A stretch of DNA of 64,000 bases from positions 22,698 through 86,697 of the forward strand of contig JACKHP010000016.1 of assembly GCA_020638905.1 (NCBI GenBank), in the 5' to 3' direction. How positions within the stretch are numbered: the first letter of the stretch is position 1; the number at the start of each line of letters is the position of its first letter. Origin of the DNA: Planctomycetota bacterium (lineage in GTDB: Bacteria > Planctomycetota > B15-G4). The position numbers were made by a program, and so were the translations under genes. The notes beneath the pieces are model-generated. The model did not search any database and was not told the DNA's origin. It saw nothing but the letters and a program-made list of their open reading frames with translations. Below, piece by piece: positions 48,732 to 57,389 of the stretch.

Positions 48732-49306
48732 TGGTCCTGCTGCACGACGGCGTCGACCAGGCCACCGTCGACGCGGTCATCGCCCGCGCCGAGGAGCTCG
48801 GCCTCTCCGTCGCCCCCGTCGAGGGACGCCGAGGCCGCGCGCTCGCGGTCAGCGGCCCCGAACTCGGGCGCGCCCTCGCGCTGCGCGGCACGCCCGGCGT
48901 GGCCGAGATCCTGACGCGCCGCACCGCGCTCGCCGGCGGCGAGCCGCTCTGGCCGCACTTCGTGCTGCGCGTCACGACGCTCTTCCTGCTGCTGCTCGCG
49001 ACGCTCGCGCTGCTGGCCGGCTTCCTGCCCCCCGGTCTCGGCGACGACGGCGGCGCGGTGCGCGATCACGCGCCGACCGTCACGACCGAGTGGTACCTGC
49101 GCGCGCCCTCGGCCATCGACGACCGGCTCGGCAGCACGGGGCTCCTGCTGCTCGGGCTGCTGTGGGCCGCGCTGCTGTTCATGCCGCTCGTCGACCGCTT
49201 CGACGCGCAGACGCCCGCCGGGCGCACCGGCGCGCTCGCGGTGCGCGTCCTGGGCCTGGCCGTCGTGGCGGCCCTCGTCCTCCTCGGTGTGGTGGGATCG
49301 CCATGA
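48728..49306 (+). CDS. Cytochrome b subunit IV-like protein with an N-terminal ferredoxin-like domain, complex A
   Basis: A 192-residue protein. Residues of about 1-75 (VLLHDGVDQATVDAVIARAE onward, ending GTPGVAEILTRRTALAGGE) closely follow the pattern of the small ferredoxin-like domain at the N-terminus of type I-beta DAHP synthases (L-x-x-G-A-x-x-E-x-[IV]-x-x-[VI], ...P-G-V-x-x-[IV]). From residue 78 come three membrane helices as in subunit IV of b6f (PHFVLRVTTLFLLLLATLAL; GLLLLGLLWAALLFMPLV; ALAVRVLGLAVVAALVLLG). Between the first two lies TTEWYLRAP, a TEWY variant of the quinol-site PEWY motif. The domain fusion is unusual; a ligand-sensing or assembly role is a guess. Confidence 0.82.
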   Translation: MMVLLHDGVDQATVDAVIARAEELGLSVAPVEGRRGRALAVSGPELGRALALRGTPGVAEILTRRTALAGGEPLWPHFVLRVTTLFLLLLATLALLAGFLPPGLGDDGGAVRDHAPTVTTEWYLRAPSAIDDRLGSTGLLLLGLLWAALLFMPLVDRFDAQTPAGRTGALAVRVLGLAVVAALVLLGVVGSP

Positions 49307-50592
49307 GAGCGCCCGCGTCCGTCGTCACCCTGGCCTTCGCGCTGGTCGCGCTGGTCGCGCTCGCCCCGTCGCCCGCCGCCCAGGACTCCGCCCCGGTGCG
49401 CATCGTCTCCTCGTGCACGACGACCTGCCACGGCCTCGAGAGCACCGAGCTCGCCGGCAGCGTGCACCGCGAGGTGCTCGACTGCATCGCCTGCCACGGC
49501 GGCGATCCGAGCGCGGCGCGCGACGAGCAGGCCAGCCACGCCGCGTCGGCCGGCTTCATCGGAGTGCCCGCGCGCGCCGACGTGCCGAAACTCTGCGCAG
49601 ACTGCCACGCCGACCCGCGGCGCATGCGCGCGTTCGGCCTGCCCACCGACCAGCTCGCGCACTACGAGACCTCGAACCACGGCATGGCGCTGGCGGCCGG
49701 CGACACGAGCGTCGCGGTCTGCAGCGACTGCCACGGCGCGCACGGCATCCTGCCCGCCACCGACCCGCGCGCGCCCACCGCGCCGCGCAACCAGCCGAAG
49801 ACCTGCGGACGCTGCCACGCCGACGCGACGCTCATGGGAGCGCACGACCTGCCGTCCGACGTGGTCGACCTGTTCTCGGCCAGCGTGCACGGGCAGGCGC
49901 TGCTCGTCGAGCAGTCGCGCGGTGCGCCTTCCTGCGCCGACTGCCACGGTTCGCACGGCGCCGCTCCGCCCGGCGTCGCCGACATCGTGCAGGTCTGCGG
50001 ACACTGCCACCAGTCGACGAGCGAGCAGTACAAGGCCAGCCCGCACGGGTCCGCCGACATGTCGTGCGTGGGATGCCACGACGACCGCGAAGGCCAGCCG
50101 GGCTTCCTGCGCGCCGGCTGCGCGGTCTGCCACGGCGCGCACGAGGCGGCCGTCGCCGGACCGTGGCTCATGCAGGGCGACGAGCCGGGACGCTGCGCGC
50201 ACTGCCACCGCACCGACGACTCGGCCGCCGCGGTGATCCACGTGGTCGAGGACGGCACCGAGCGCCTGCGCGCCGCCATGGCCGAGACCGAGGACGAGAT
50301 CCAGCGCGGCAAGGACAAGGGCCTGTTCCTCGCGCACGAGGACGTCTACGTGCGCGAGTCGCTGCGCGCGCTGGTCTCGATCGGTCCGCTCTCGCACTCG
50401 CTCGACTCGAGGTCGATCGCCGCCCACTTCGAGGACGGCGTGAAGCGCCAGGACCGCGCACGCGAGATGATCTCGCGCCAGCGCGACGTGTCGCGCGACC
50501 GCATGCTGCTCTCGTCGGGCCTGGCGCTCTCGCTGCTGATGCTGTGCGGCATCCTGTGGCTGAAGCTGGGAGCCGTCCGGAGGCTCTCATGA
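49303..50592 (+). CDS. 10-haem c-type cytochrome with C-terminal anchor, complex A
   Basis: A 429-residue exported cytochrome. The signal peptide ends near SPAAQ. Nine CXXCH motifs (CIACH, CADCH, CSDCH, CGRCH, CADCH, CGHCH, CVGCH, CAVCH, CAHCH) are preceded by a CX3CH variant, CTTTCH, as the first site. The spacing, with repeated C-x-x-CH-G-x-HG and SVHG phrases, resembles nitrite-reductase/NrfH-like multihaem proteins and the partner protein at 54410. After the haems comes a charged helical region with a probable coiled coil, then a C-terminal membrane helix (LLSSGLALSLLMLCGILWL). It overlaps its neighbours (ATGA before, TCATGA after). Likely electron acceptor of the Rieske protein. Confidence 0.88.
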   Translation: MRAPASVVTLAFALVALVALAPSPAAQDSAPVRIVSSCTTTCHGLESTELAGSVHREVLDCIACHGGDPSAARDEQASHAASAGFIGVPARADVPKLCADCHADPRRMRAFGLPTDQLAHYETSNHGMALAAGDTSVAVCSDCHGAHGILPATDPRAPTAPRNQPKTCGRCHADATLMGAHDLPSDVVDLFSASVHGQALLVEQSRGAPSCADCHGSHGAAPPGVADIVQVCGHCHQSTSEQYKASPHGSADMSCVGCHDDREGQPGFLRAGCAVCHGAHEAAVAGPWLMQGDEPGRCAHCHRTDDSAAAVIHVVEDGTERLRAAMAETEDEIQRGKDKGLFLAHEDVYVRESLRALVSIGPLSHSLDSRSIAAHFEDGVKRQDRAREMISRQRDVSRDRMLLSSGLALSLLMLCGILWLKLGAVRRLS

Positions 50593-52580
50593 AGGGCCGC
50601 ATCATCCGCATCCTGGTGACGCTCTCGATCGTGGTCGCGGTCGGCATCTCGGTCGGCGGCACGGGCACGTTCGTCGCGCTCGAGGTGACCACGCAGCCCG
50701 AGTTCTGCAAGAGCTGCCACAACATGGTCCCGTACTACGAGAGCTGGCAGCAGTCGTCGCACAAGAACGTGACCTGCGTCGACTGCCACTACGAGCCGGG
50801 ACTGCTCGAGACGTTCGAGGGCAAGTTCAAGGCGCTCTCGCAGCTCGCCAAGTACGTCACGAGCACCGAAGGCAGCAAGCCCTGGGCCGAGGTGAGCGAC
50901 TACTCGTGCATGCGCTCGGGCTGCCACTCCGACCGGCTGCTCGAGGGCGAGATCCGTTTCGGGCGCATCAGGTTCGACCACCGTGACCACCTCATCGGAC
51001 TGCGCCGCGACAAGCAGCTGCGCTGCACCTCGTGCCACAGCCAGATCGTGCAGGGCAACCACCTCACGGTCACGCCCTCGACCTGCTTCCTGTGCCACTT
51101 CAAGAAGAGCGAGGGCAGCGAGCCGATCGACGACTGCGACCGCTGCCACGGCCCGCCGCCCGAGTCGATCGAGCTGAACGGCTTCACCTTCCAGCACAGC
51201 GACTACCTCTCGCGCGGCATCCAGTGCGTGACGTGCCACGCCGACGTGACGCGGGGCACGGGTGAGGTCCCGAAGGAGCGCTGCGGTTCGTGCCACAACC
51301 AGCAGGCGCACCTCGACCGCATCGGTGAGGTCGAGTTCATCCACAAGAACCACGTGACCGACCACTCGGTGCAGTGCTTCGACTGCCACCTCGAGATCCA
51401 GCACGGGCTGCCGCCGCTCGAGAAGCACGGCGGCGGCGCGAACTGCACCGACTGCCACGAGGGCTCGCACGGCGTCACCGCCGACGTCTACAAGGGCACC
51501 GGCGTGGCCGACGTCGACGACTCGCCGTCGGTCATGTACATGGCGCGCGTGGCGTGCACCGGCTGCCACCGTCCGCCGTTCCCGGGCGCACCGACGCCGC
51601 CCGCGGGCAGCACCTTCGAGGCCGATCCGCTGGCCTGCCTCGACTGCCACGGCCCGGGCTTCGAGGGCATGGCGGCGCGCTGGCAGGACGAGACGCGCGA
51701 CGGCGTGAAGCAGCTGCAGGACGGGCTCACCACGCTGCACGGACTGCTCGACGAGGAAGGCGTCGAGGGCGACCGCGACGAGGCCGAGCGGCGCTACGCG
51801 CGTGCGGCCGGGCTCGTCTCGACGGTGATGCTCGACAGGAGCGAGGGCGTGCACAACCTCGTCTACGTGCGCGAGCTGCTGTCTTCCGCCGCGAGCGACG
51901 TGCGCGCGGGCGTCGACGCGCTCGACGCCGGCGTGCGAGCCCCGCGCTTCGACGTCGGTCCGCGGACGCCCTCGAAGCAGGGCTGCACCACGCTCTGCCA
52001 CGTGGGCGTCGAGGCGTCCGTCGTGCTCGACGGCGCGCGCGGGTTGCCGTTCGACCACGCGCGGCACCTGGCGAAGGCGAAGCTCGACTGCTCGAGCTGC
52101 CACGCGGCCGAGCCGCACGGCACGACGCTCGTCCAGCGCGCCGACTGCGCGAGCTGCCACCACGAGCAGGAGAAGCCCGAGCAGTGCGCGAGCTGCCACG
52201 CCGCCGAGGCCGCGCTGCGCGCCGACGTGGTCGAGGGACGGGAGCCGCCGATGGTCGACTTCGACTGCACCATGTGCCATTCGGGCGTGGCGAACGACCC
52301 GTCGGTCGCCGCGATCAAGTCGAACTGCGACTTCTGCCACCTCGACTTCGAGGAGGACTTCGCGGCCAACCGCTACGACGGCCTGATCGAGGACGCCGCC
52401 CGTCCGCTGCGCGAGCTCGAGTCGCGCCTCGGCGACGCGTCGCCGCAGCTCGCCGACGAGGTGCGCACGCGCATCGCCGCGTTGCTCGCGGCCCAACCGT
52501 TCCACAACCCGGCGCGCGTCGAGGTCGAGGCCGAGCACCTCGCCGAGCGCCTGGCGGGCAGTACCGGAGACGACGACTAG
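50589..52580 (+). CDS. 18-haem NapC/NirT-type membrane-anchored cytochrome, complex A
   Basis: A 663-residue protein. One N-terminal membrane anchor (about 7-30) is followed by a NapC/NirT-like start, TTQPEFCKSCHNMVPYYESW. In all there are 16 CXXCH motifs plus two variant sites: CX4CH (CMRSGCH, third) and CX3CH (CTTLCH, thirteenth). Twelve sites lie before residue about 355, then a helical, haem-free segment of about 110 residues, then six more. The N-terminal half resembles membrane quinol dehydrogenases of the NapC group, and the remainder resembles tandem c7/c3-type haem modules. It closes the complex A gene set. Predicted role: a long electron wire from the quinol complex into the periplasm. 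No catalytic haem motif such as CXXCK was seen. Confidence 0.88.
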   Translation: MKGRIIRILVTLSIVVAVGISVGGTGTFVALEVTTQPEFCKSCHNMVPYYESWQQSSHKNVTCVDCHYEPGLLETFEGKFKALSQLAKYVTSTEGSKPWAEVSDYSCMRSGCHSDRLLEGEIRFGRIRFDHRDHLIGLRRDKQLRCTSCHSQIVQGNHLTVTPSTCFLCHFKKSEGSEPIDDCDRCHGPPPESIELNGFTFQHSDYLSRGIQCVTCHADVTRGTGEVPKERCGSCHNQQAHLDRIGEVEFIHKNHVTDHSVQCFDCHLEIQHGLPPLEKHGGGANCTDCHEGSHGVTADVYKGTGVADVDDSPSVMYMARVACTGCHRPPFPGAPTPPAGSTFEADPLACLDCHGPGFEGMAARWQDETRDGVKQLQDGLTTLHGLLDEEGVEGDRDEAERRYARAAGLVSTVMLDRSEGVHNLVYVRELLSSAASDVRAGVDALDAGVRAPRFDVGPRTPSKQGCTTLCHVGVEASVVLDGARGLPFDHARHLAKAKLDCSSCHAAEPHGTTLVQRADCASCHHEQEKPEQCASCHAAEAALRADVVEGREPPMVDFDCTMCHSGVANDPSVAAIKSNCDFCHLDFEEDFAANRYDGLIEDAARPLRELESRLGDASPQLADEVRTRIAALLAAQPFHNPARVEVEAEHLAERLAGSTGDDD

Positions 52581-52624
52581 CGAGGCTCGGGGGAGCCCGC
52601 GCGAGACCCCAGGAGGAAGCCGGC

Positions 52625-53125
52625 ATGACCGGGACATCCCAACCGCCCCAGGGCGGTGACACGCAGGGACCGGCCGAGGGGCCGACCCGGCGCGAGCTGG
52701 TCGACTACATGCTGGGAGGCGCGTTCGTGCTCACGGGCGCGGCCACGCTGTATCCCGCGCTGAACTACCTCGTGCCGCCCGAGAGCGGCGAGGCCGAGAC
52801 GTCGTCGGTCGTGCTGCCGTTCAGCGCCGAGGAGCTTCAGCCCGACTCGGGACGCATCTTCAAGTTCGGCAACCAGCCGGGCATCGCGCTGAAGACGCCG
52901 CAGGGCGAGATCCGCGCGTTCGACGCGCGCTGCTCGCACCTCTCGTGCATCGTGCAGTACGCGTCGGAGCAGCACCGCATCATGTGCGCCTGTCACATGG
53001 GCTGGTACGACCTCACCGGACGCAACGTGGCCGGGCCGCCGCCGCGTCCGCTGACCGCGTTCACCGTCAATCTCCGCAAGCGGAAGGGCAGCGATGGAAC
53101 CGAGATCGTCGTCTCCAGGGCCTGA
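52625..53125 (+). CDS. Rieske iron-sulfur protein, complex B
   Basis: A 166-residue Rieske protein. AGGAGG lies 9 nt before ATG 52625. [20 protein letters not shown] is a twin-arginine-like signal anchor, as expected for cofactor-loaded Rieske proteins. Box 1 is CSHLSC and box 2 CACHMG, with normal spacing and all four ligands plus both disulfide cysteines. [10 protein letters not shown] follows. The gene starts a second quinol oxidoreductase set just 45 nt after the 18-haem gene. The next gene (cytochrome b) starts 32 nt inside its 3' end in another frame. Confidence 0.92.
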   Translation: MTGTSQPPQGGDTQGPAEGPTRRELVDYMLGGAFVLTGAATLYPALNYLVPPESGEAETSSVVLPFSAEELQPDSGRIFKFGNQPGIALKTPQGEIRAFDARCSHLSCIVQYASEQHRIMCACHMGWYDLTGRNVAGPPPRPLTAFTVNLRKRKGSDGTEIVVSRA

Positions 53126-54413
53126 GCCCGACCGTGGCTCGAGCTGGGGCGCACGCCTCGGGCTCGACCTCTTCAAGAGCCTCGCCGAGCACAAGACCGT
53201 CCCGCGGCACCAGCACACGATCTGGTACTACATGGGCGGCATGGCGCTGTTCCTGTTCATGGTGCAGGTCGCCACCGGCATCCTGCTGCTGCTCTACTAC
53301 CGGCCCAGTTCGACCGAGGCCTACGAGAGCGTGCAGTTCATCATGACCAAGGTCTCGTGGGGCTGGCTCGTGCGGTCGCTGCACTCGATCAGCGCGAACC
53401 TGCTCGTGCTCGTGCTGCTCGTGCACCTCGGGAGCGTGTACTTCCTGCGCGCGTACCGGAAGCCGCGCGAGTTCACCTGGGTCTCGGGCATCGCGCTGTT
53501 CTTCCTGTTCCTCGGATTCGGCTTCTCGGGCTACCTGCTGCCGTGGAACGAGCTGGCGTACTTCGCCACCGCGGTGGGCACCGACATCCCCGGCGCGATG
53601 CCGGGCATGGGCGAGTTCGTCGTGCGGCTGCTGCGTGGAGGGCCCGACGTCACCGGCGCCACGCTCTCGCGCTTCTACGGCCTGCACGTCGCGATCCTGC
53701 CGGCGCTCACCACGGTCGTCATGGGCCTGCACCTCTACCAGGTGCAGCTCCACGGCATGAGCACGCCGAAGCGCGCGCGCATCAAGGGCCCGCCGATGCC
53801 CTTCGTGCCGCACTTCCTGCTGCGCGACCTGGTCGGCTGGTTCGCCATCCTCGGTCTGCTCATCACGATCATCGTGCTGGCGCCCACGGCGCCCAAGGGC
53901 GCGCTGTTCCCGTTCGACTTCCTGTTCGACCCGAAGCACCTGCTCGAGCTGGGCAACAAGGCCGACCCGTTCTCGTCGGCGGCCGCGGGCATCAAGCCCG
54001 AGTGGTACTTCCTGTTCATGTACCAGGCGCTCAAGATGATCCCGGCCACGGTGCTGGGACTCGAGGGCGAGATGCTGGGCGTGCTCGCCTTCGGCGTGGG
54101 CGGCCTCGTGCTCGTGCTCGTGCCGTTCCTCGACCGCGGGGCCTCGGGACTGCCGCCCCATCCGCTCGCGCGCGCCGCGGGCTCGGCGATCATCGCCGTC
54201 GGCCTGGCGCTCGCCGCGCTCGGCACCTTCTGCATGGTCGAGATGGGCTCGACGCTCGGCATCGTCGGCGGCGTGATCGCCGGCCTGTGGATCGTCGTCT
54301 CGGTCGTCCTCGACCGGCGTCGCCGCGGCGCCGAGAGCCTGCTCTTCCCGTCGCTGGGCTTGTTGACCGTGCTGTTCATCGTGGCGATGACCATCGTGGG
54401 GAGGCTCTCGTGA
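53094..54413 (+). CDS. Full-length cytochrome b, complex B
   Basis: A 439-residue cytochrome b with about nine membrane helices, combining the b6-like and subunit IV-like parts in one chain. Helix B has [18 protein letters not shown] and helix D has [20 protein letters not shown], together giving the four haem-b histidines in the normal b6f-like spacing. GYLLPWNE and [15 protein letters not shown] (intact PEWY) form the quinol-oxidising site. Extra helices follow at the C-terminus. ATG 53094 overlaps the Rieske gene. The stop overlaps the 9-haem gene (GTGA). Predicted menaquinol oxidase subunit passing electrons to the Rieske centre and the adjacent cytochrome. Confidence 0.94.
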   Translation: MEPRSSSPGPEPDRGSSWGARLGLDLFKSLAEHKTVPRHQHTIWYYMGGMALFLFMVQVATGILLLLYYRPSSTEAYESVQFIMTKVSWGWLVRSLHSISANLLVLVLLVHLGSVYFLRAYRKPREFTWVSGIALFFLFLGFGFSGYLLPWNELAYFATAVGTDIPGAMPGMGEFVVRLLRGGPDVTGATLSRFYGLHVAILPALTTVVMGLHLYQVQLHGMSTPKRARIKGPPMPFVPHFLLRDLVGWFAILGLLITIIVLAPTAPKGALFPFDFLFDPKHLLELGNKADPFSSAAAGIKPEWYFLFMYQALKMIPATVLGLEGEMLGVLAFGVGGLVLVLVPFLDRGASGLPPHPLARAAGSAIIAVGLALAALGTFCMVEMGSTLGIVGGVIAGLWIVVSVVLDRRRRGAESLLFPSLGLLTVLFIVAMTIVGRLS

Positions 54414-55825
54414 ACACCCGTCGCGAACACTCCGTGCACGTCGTGCTCCTCGCGCTGATGGTCTCGTCTTCCGCGCTCTCCTCCGTCCACGCCCAGGATG
54501 CGCAGACGCCGCCGCTCGCGTACGAGGCCACCTCGTGCGTGATGTGCCACTCCGACTCCGACCCGCGCAACATGCCCCCGTCGGCCCACGACCCGGTCGA
54601 ACACTTCGAGCAGGACGTCCATCGCGCGGCCGGACTCTCGTGCCACGACTGCCACGGCGGCGCCCCCGAGGTCGACGTCGACGCTCCCGACGCGAAGGAC
54701 CTCGCGCACGCCGCGTCGGCCGGGTTCCGCGGACGTCCCGCGCCGCAGGACGTGCCCGCCTTCTGCGGGCGCTGCCACTCCGACGCCGCGTACATGAGCC
54801 GCTTCGACCCCGACGTGCGCGTCGACCAGGAGCAGCTCTACGCCACGTCGGTGCACGGCCAGAAGCTGGCCGAGGGCGACGTCAAGGTGGCGAACTGCAT
54901 CTCGTGCCACGGACGCCATCCCGGGGGCGAGATGGCGAGCGCGCTCGCGCACGGCATCACCGCGATCTCCGACCCGAACGGCCCCGTGCACCCGACGCAG
55001 GTCGCGACCACCTGCGGACGCTGCCACTCCGACGCCGCGTACATGAAGGAGTACGGCATCCCCACCGACCAGCAGGCGCTCTACGAGCGCAGCGTGCACC
55101 ACACGCAGCTCGTCGAGAAGGAGGACCTCTCGGCCCCCACGTGCAACGACTGCCACGGCAACCACGGCGCGCGCCCGCCGGGCGTGGCCGACCTGGCCTT
55201 CGTGTGCGGGACGTGCCACGGCCGCCAGGCCGAGCTGTTCCGCGAGTCGACCATGGCGACCGTGTTCGAGATGAACGAACTCGGCGAGTGCATGGTCTGC
55301 CACGGCAACCACCTCATCGTGCCGCCGAGCGACGCGATGCTCGTCAGCCAGGGAGACGGCGACCCGAACGAGGTGCAACGCTGCAGCGACTGCCACACCG
55401 GGTCCGACGACACGGGCGCGCCGATCGGCAAGGCGATGCACGACGGCATCCTGGCGCTCGACGACAAGGTGCACGGCGCCGAGGAGGTGCTGGCCGACGC
55501 CGAGGCCAAGGGCATGCCCGTCTCCGAGGCCGAGTTCCACCTCACCGGCGCGACCGACGCGCTGATCGAGGCGCGCGTCGCCATCCACCGCTTCGACCCG
55601 GCCCTCGTCGAGGAACCCGTGGCACGCGGTTCGAAGGTCGCCGAGGAGGCCCACGCGATGGGCGAGGCGGCCATCGCGGACTTCTATTTCCGCCACCGCT
55701 GGCTGGCGATCTCGCTGGTCGGCATCGCCTTCGTGATCGTGTCGCTGGTGCTCAAGGTGCGCCAGGTCGACCGCCGGCTCGAGGCGCGACGAGCGACGTC
55801 GGGCGGTCGCGACGCCCCCGCGTGA
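54410..55825 (+). CDS. 9-haem c-type cytochrome with C-terminal anchor, complex B
   Basis: A 471-residue protein from GTG 54410. The signal peptide (ending near SVHAQ) is followed by nine CXXCH motifs: CVMCH, CHDCH, CGRCH, CISCH, CGRCH, CNDCH, CGTCH, CMVCH and CSDCH. Two sections repeat the phrase [11 protein letters not shown] followed some residues later by SVHG or SVHH, so the haem modules arose by duplication. A helical region follows and then one membrane helix ([20 protein letters not shown]). It is a paralogue in layout of the 10-haem protein at 49303. It should take electrons from the complex B Rieske protein at the outer face of the inner membrane. Confidence 0.9.
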   Translation: MNTRREHSVHVVLLALMVSSSALSSVHAQDAQTPPLAYEATSCVMCHSDSDPRNMPPSAHDPVEHFEQDVHRAAGLSCHDCHGGAPEVDVDAPDAKDLAHAASAGFRGRPAPQDVPAFCGRCHSDAAYMSRFDPDVRVDQEQLYATSVHGQKLAEGDVKVANCISCHGRHPGGEMASALAHGITAISDPNGPVHPTQVATTCGRCHSDAAYMKEYGIPTDQQALYERSVHHTQLVEKEDLSAPTCNDCHGNHGARPPGVADLAFVCGTCHGRQAELFRESTMATVFEMNELGECMVCHGNHLIVPPSDAMLVSQGDGDPNEVQRCSDCHTGSDDTGAPIGKAMHDGILALDDKVHGAEEVLADAEAKGMPVSEAEFHLTGATDALIEARVAIHRFDPALVEEPVARGSKVAEEAHAMGEAAIADFYFRHRWLAISLVGIAFVIVSLVLKVRQVDRRLEARRATSGGRDAPA

Positions 55826-55842
55826 GGAGCGCCCGGCCGAGG

Positions 55843-55848
55843 TACAAT
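55843..55848 (+). promoter_or_regulatory. Putative -10 element
   Basis: TACAAT in the context GAGGTACAATGCATC, 75 nt before the small Cys-rich gene and just after the 9-haem gene stop. It is one of several GG-TA-n-n-n-T-GC sites in the window. No -35 box is clear. It suggests that transcription restarts here. Confidence 0.4.
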
Positions 55849-55923
55849 GCATCACGCGAAGTTACTCGCGGGGACGTCCGGTCCCGGCTTCCGTCGGTCC
55901 GAACGTCCCAGGAGGTCAGGGAC

Positions 55924-56301
55924 ATGAAGACCCTCGATCGCACCCAGGCCCTCGACGAGCTGCGCAGGCACCTCGCGCGACTCGCCGACGACGAACACTC
56001 GGTCTGCGAGGTGGCGGCAAGGCTCGACATCTTCTGCCACGGCTTCGACCAGTGGTCCGACGACGAGCTGCGCCGGCGCTACGACTGGATCGTCAAGCGT
56101 CGTCCGCAGATCACGCGCTCGGAGCTCGAGAAGATCGCGAACCTGTGGCAGCTCGCGCGCCAGGAGGTGCACGGCATGCCGACGGCGTGCGACGTCCAGT
56201 GCACGGAGCACGACACGTGCAAGGGCTGGGACGAATGGAGCAACCGCGACATCGCGAAGTTCCTGAAGGAGATGACGGGCGAACCCGTGTCCGTGGTCTG
56301 A
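55924..56301 (+). CDS. Small Cys-rich hypothetical protein with an internal duplication
   Basis: A 125-residue soluble protein, unrecognised. GGAGG lies upstream of ATG 55924. It has six cysteines (28, 38, 89, 93, 99 and none elsewhere beyond these five plus no CXXCH; five by direct count) and a clear internal repeat. CHGFDQWSDDELRRRY (38-53) and CKGWDEWSNRDIAKFL (99-114) share C-x-G-aromatic-D-x-W-S-x-x-acidic-hydrophobic. A helical segment separates the two units. C-D-V-Q-C (89-93) just before the second unit could help bind metal. It is followed 13 nt later by a radical SAM gene, so it may be the substrate, partner or chaperone of that enzyme; this is inference from adjacency. Confidence 0.7.
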   Translation: MKTLDRTQALDELRRHLARLADDEHSVCEVAARLDIFCHGFDQWSDDELRRRYDWIVKRRPQITRSELEKIANLWQLARQEVHGMPTACDVQCTEHDTCKGWDEWSNRDIAKFLKEMTGEPVSVV

Positions 56302-56314
56302 CGAAGGGCATGCG

Positions 56315-57271
56315 ATGAGCCGTTACCGCGTGGTCGCGCTCGTGGAGCTCACGGGCGCGTGCCAGACGCGCTGCGCGTTCTGCGCGCGCGACGCGCGCGC
56401 GTCGACGGCGCGTCCCATGACCGAGACCACGTTCCTCACGGTGCTGCGGCGCCTGCGTCCGCGCGACGTCCGCCACGCCGAGCTGGCCGGTTTCGGCGAG
56501 CCGCTGCTGCACCCGCGCATCGAGGTGCTGCTCGGCCACGTGGCCGGGCACGCGGTGCCCTTCCGGCTGTGCACGAACGGCGAGCAGCTCGACCGACGGA
56601 AACTGGGCGCGATCGACGGCGTGCTCGAGCGCGTGATCGTCCCGCTCACGGCGGCCGACGAGGCGCTCGCGGCGCGGCTTCAGCCCGGCCTCGACCACGA
56701 GCGCGTGCTCGAGAACCTGCGCCACGCGGCGCGCATGCGTCGCACACGGCTCGAGGTGGCCGTGCCCGCGCTCCCCGAGTGCCTCGACGCGCTGCCCGAC
56801 ACGGTGGCCCGCCTGCGCGCGCTCGGCGTGCGGCACGTGGGCGTGTCGACCCACGTGCACGTGCACGGGGGCGCGCTCGATGCGCCGACCCGGACGCTCG
56901 AGAGCGCGCGCGAGATCGCGCGACGGCGCGACCTGCCCGACTCGGGACTCGACCGCGTCCCGCCGCTGGGCGAGATCCTCGAGTCGTGGCGCACGGCGCG
57001 CTGCCGCTGCGTGCCGCGCAATGCGAGCCTGCTGATCGACACCCAGGGACGCTTCCACGACTGCTTCCAGGACGCGGTGCACGAGCACGTCCTGGGACAC
57101 GTCGACCTGATGACCCTGCGCGAGGCCGTCGAGGAGCGAGAGCGTCGCGACGCGCCGTGGTCGCTGTGCGAGACCTGCGCGCTGCGCGACGGGTTCGGTC
57201 CCGGCGAGCTGGCCCTGGCGCTGCGCGATCGCGACGCCGGCGACCTCCCCGGCCGCCGGGGCGTCGGCTGA
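56315..57271 (+). CDS. Radical SAM protein with SPASM-like C-terminal cysteines
   Basis: A 318-residue radical SAM enzyme that should cleave SAM with a 4Fe-4S cluster to start a radical modification. The cluster motif is CQTRCAFC (about residues 16-23) right after the first beta strand. ELAGFGEPLLHP is the GGE-like SAM-binding motif, and FRLCTNGEQLD follows as in peptide-modifying members. The C-terminus has CRCVPRNASLLIDTQGRFHD and CETCALRDGFG, a SPASM/Twitch-like auxiliary cluster pattern with fewer cysteines than a full SPASM. ATG 56315 directly precedes the motif-bearing strand. Its upstream partner is the small Cys-rich protein. Product unknown. Confidence 0.85.
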   Translation: MSRYRVVALVELTGACQTRCAFCARDARASTARPMTETTFLTVLRRLRPRDVRHAELAGFGEPLLHPRIEVLLGHVAGHAVPFRLCTNGEQLDRRKLGAIDGVLERVIVPLTAADEALAARLQPGLDHERVLENLRHAARMRRTRLEVAVPALPECLDALPDTVARLRALGVRHVGVSTHVHVHGGALDAPTRTLESAREIARRRDLPDSGLDRVPPLGEILESWRTARCRCVPRNASLLIDTQGRFHDCFQDAVHEHVLGHVDLMTLREAVEERERRDAPWSLCETCALRDGFGPGELALALRDRDAGDLPGRRGVG

Positions 57272-57356
57272 AGGTCGCGGCCTCCTCGTCCGGCGCCGGC
57301 CTCCGGCGAGGGCGCGTCACCGTCGGGCCGGAGCGACCCGCACGCGTCCGATCTGG

Positions 57357-57362
57357 TACCTT
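57357..57362 (+). promoter_or_regulatory. Putative -10 element of the sigma factor gene
   Basis: TACCTT followed by GCGCC, 27 nt before the sigma factor ATG; the 11-nt string TACCTTGCGCC is the same as upstream of prfC. The 118-nt gap after the radical SAM gene holds nothing else recognisable. Confidence 0.35.
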
Positions 57363-57389
57363 GCGCCCCGTCCTTCGTCGACCTGCGCG

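Noticed and set aside
53094..53125. Frameshift joining the complex B Rieske and cytochrome b genes
   Set aside because: Both proteins are complete at their usual ends; the 32-nt overlap in different frames is best read as a true gene overlap.
49303..55825. Hydroxylamine oxidoreductase or nitrite reductase identity for the multihaem proteins
   Set aside because: No CXXCK catalytic haem motif and no crosslinking Tyr context typical of those enzymes was seen; all sites look like electron-transfer haems.
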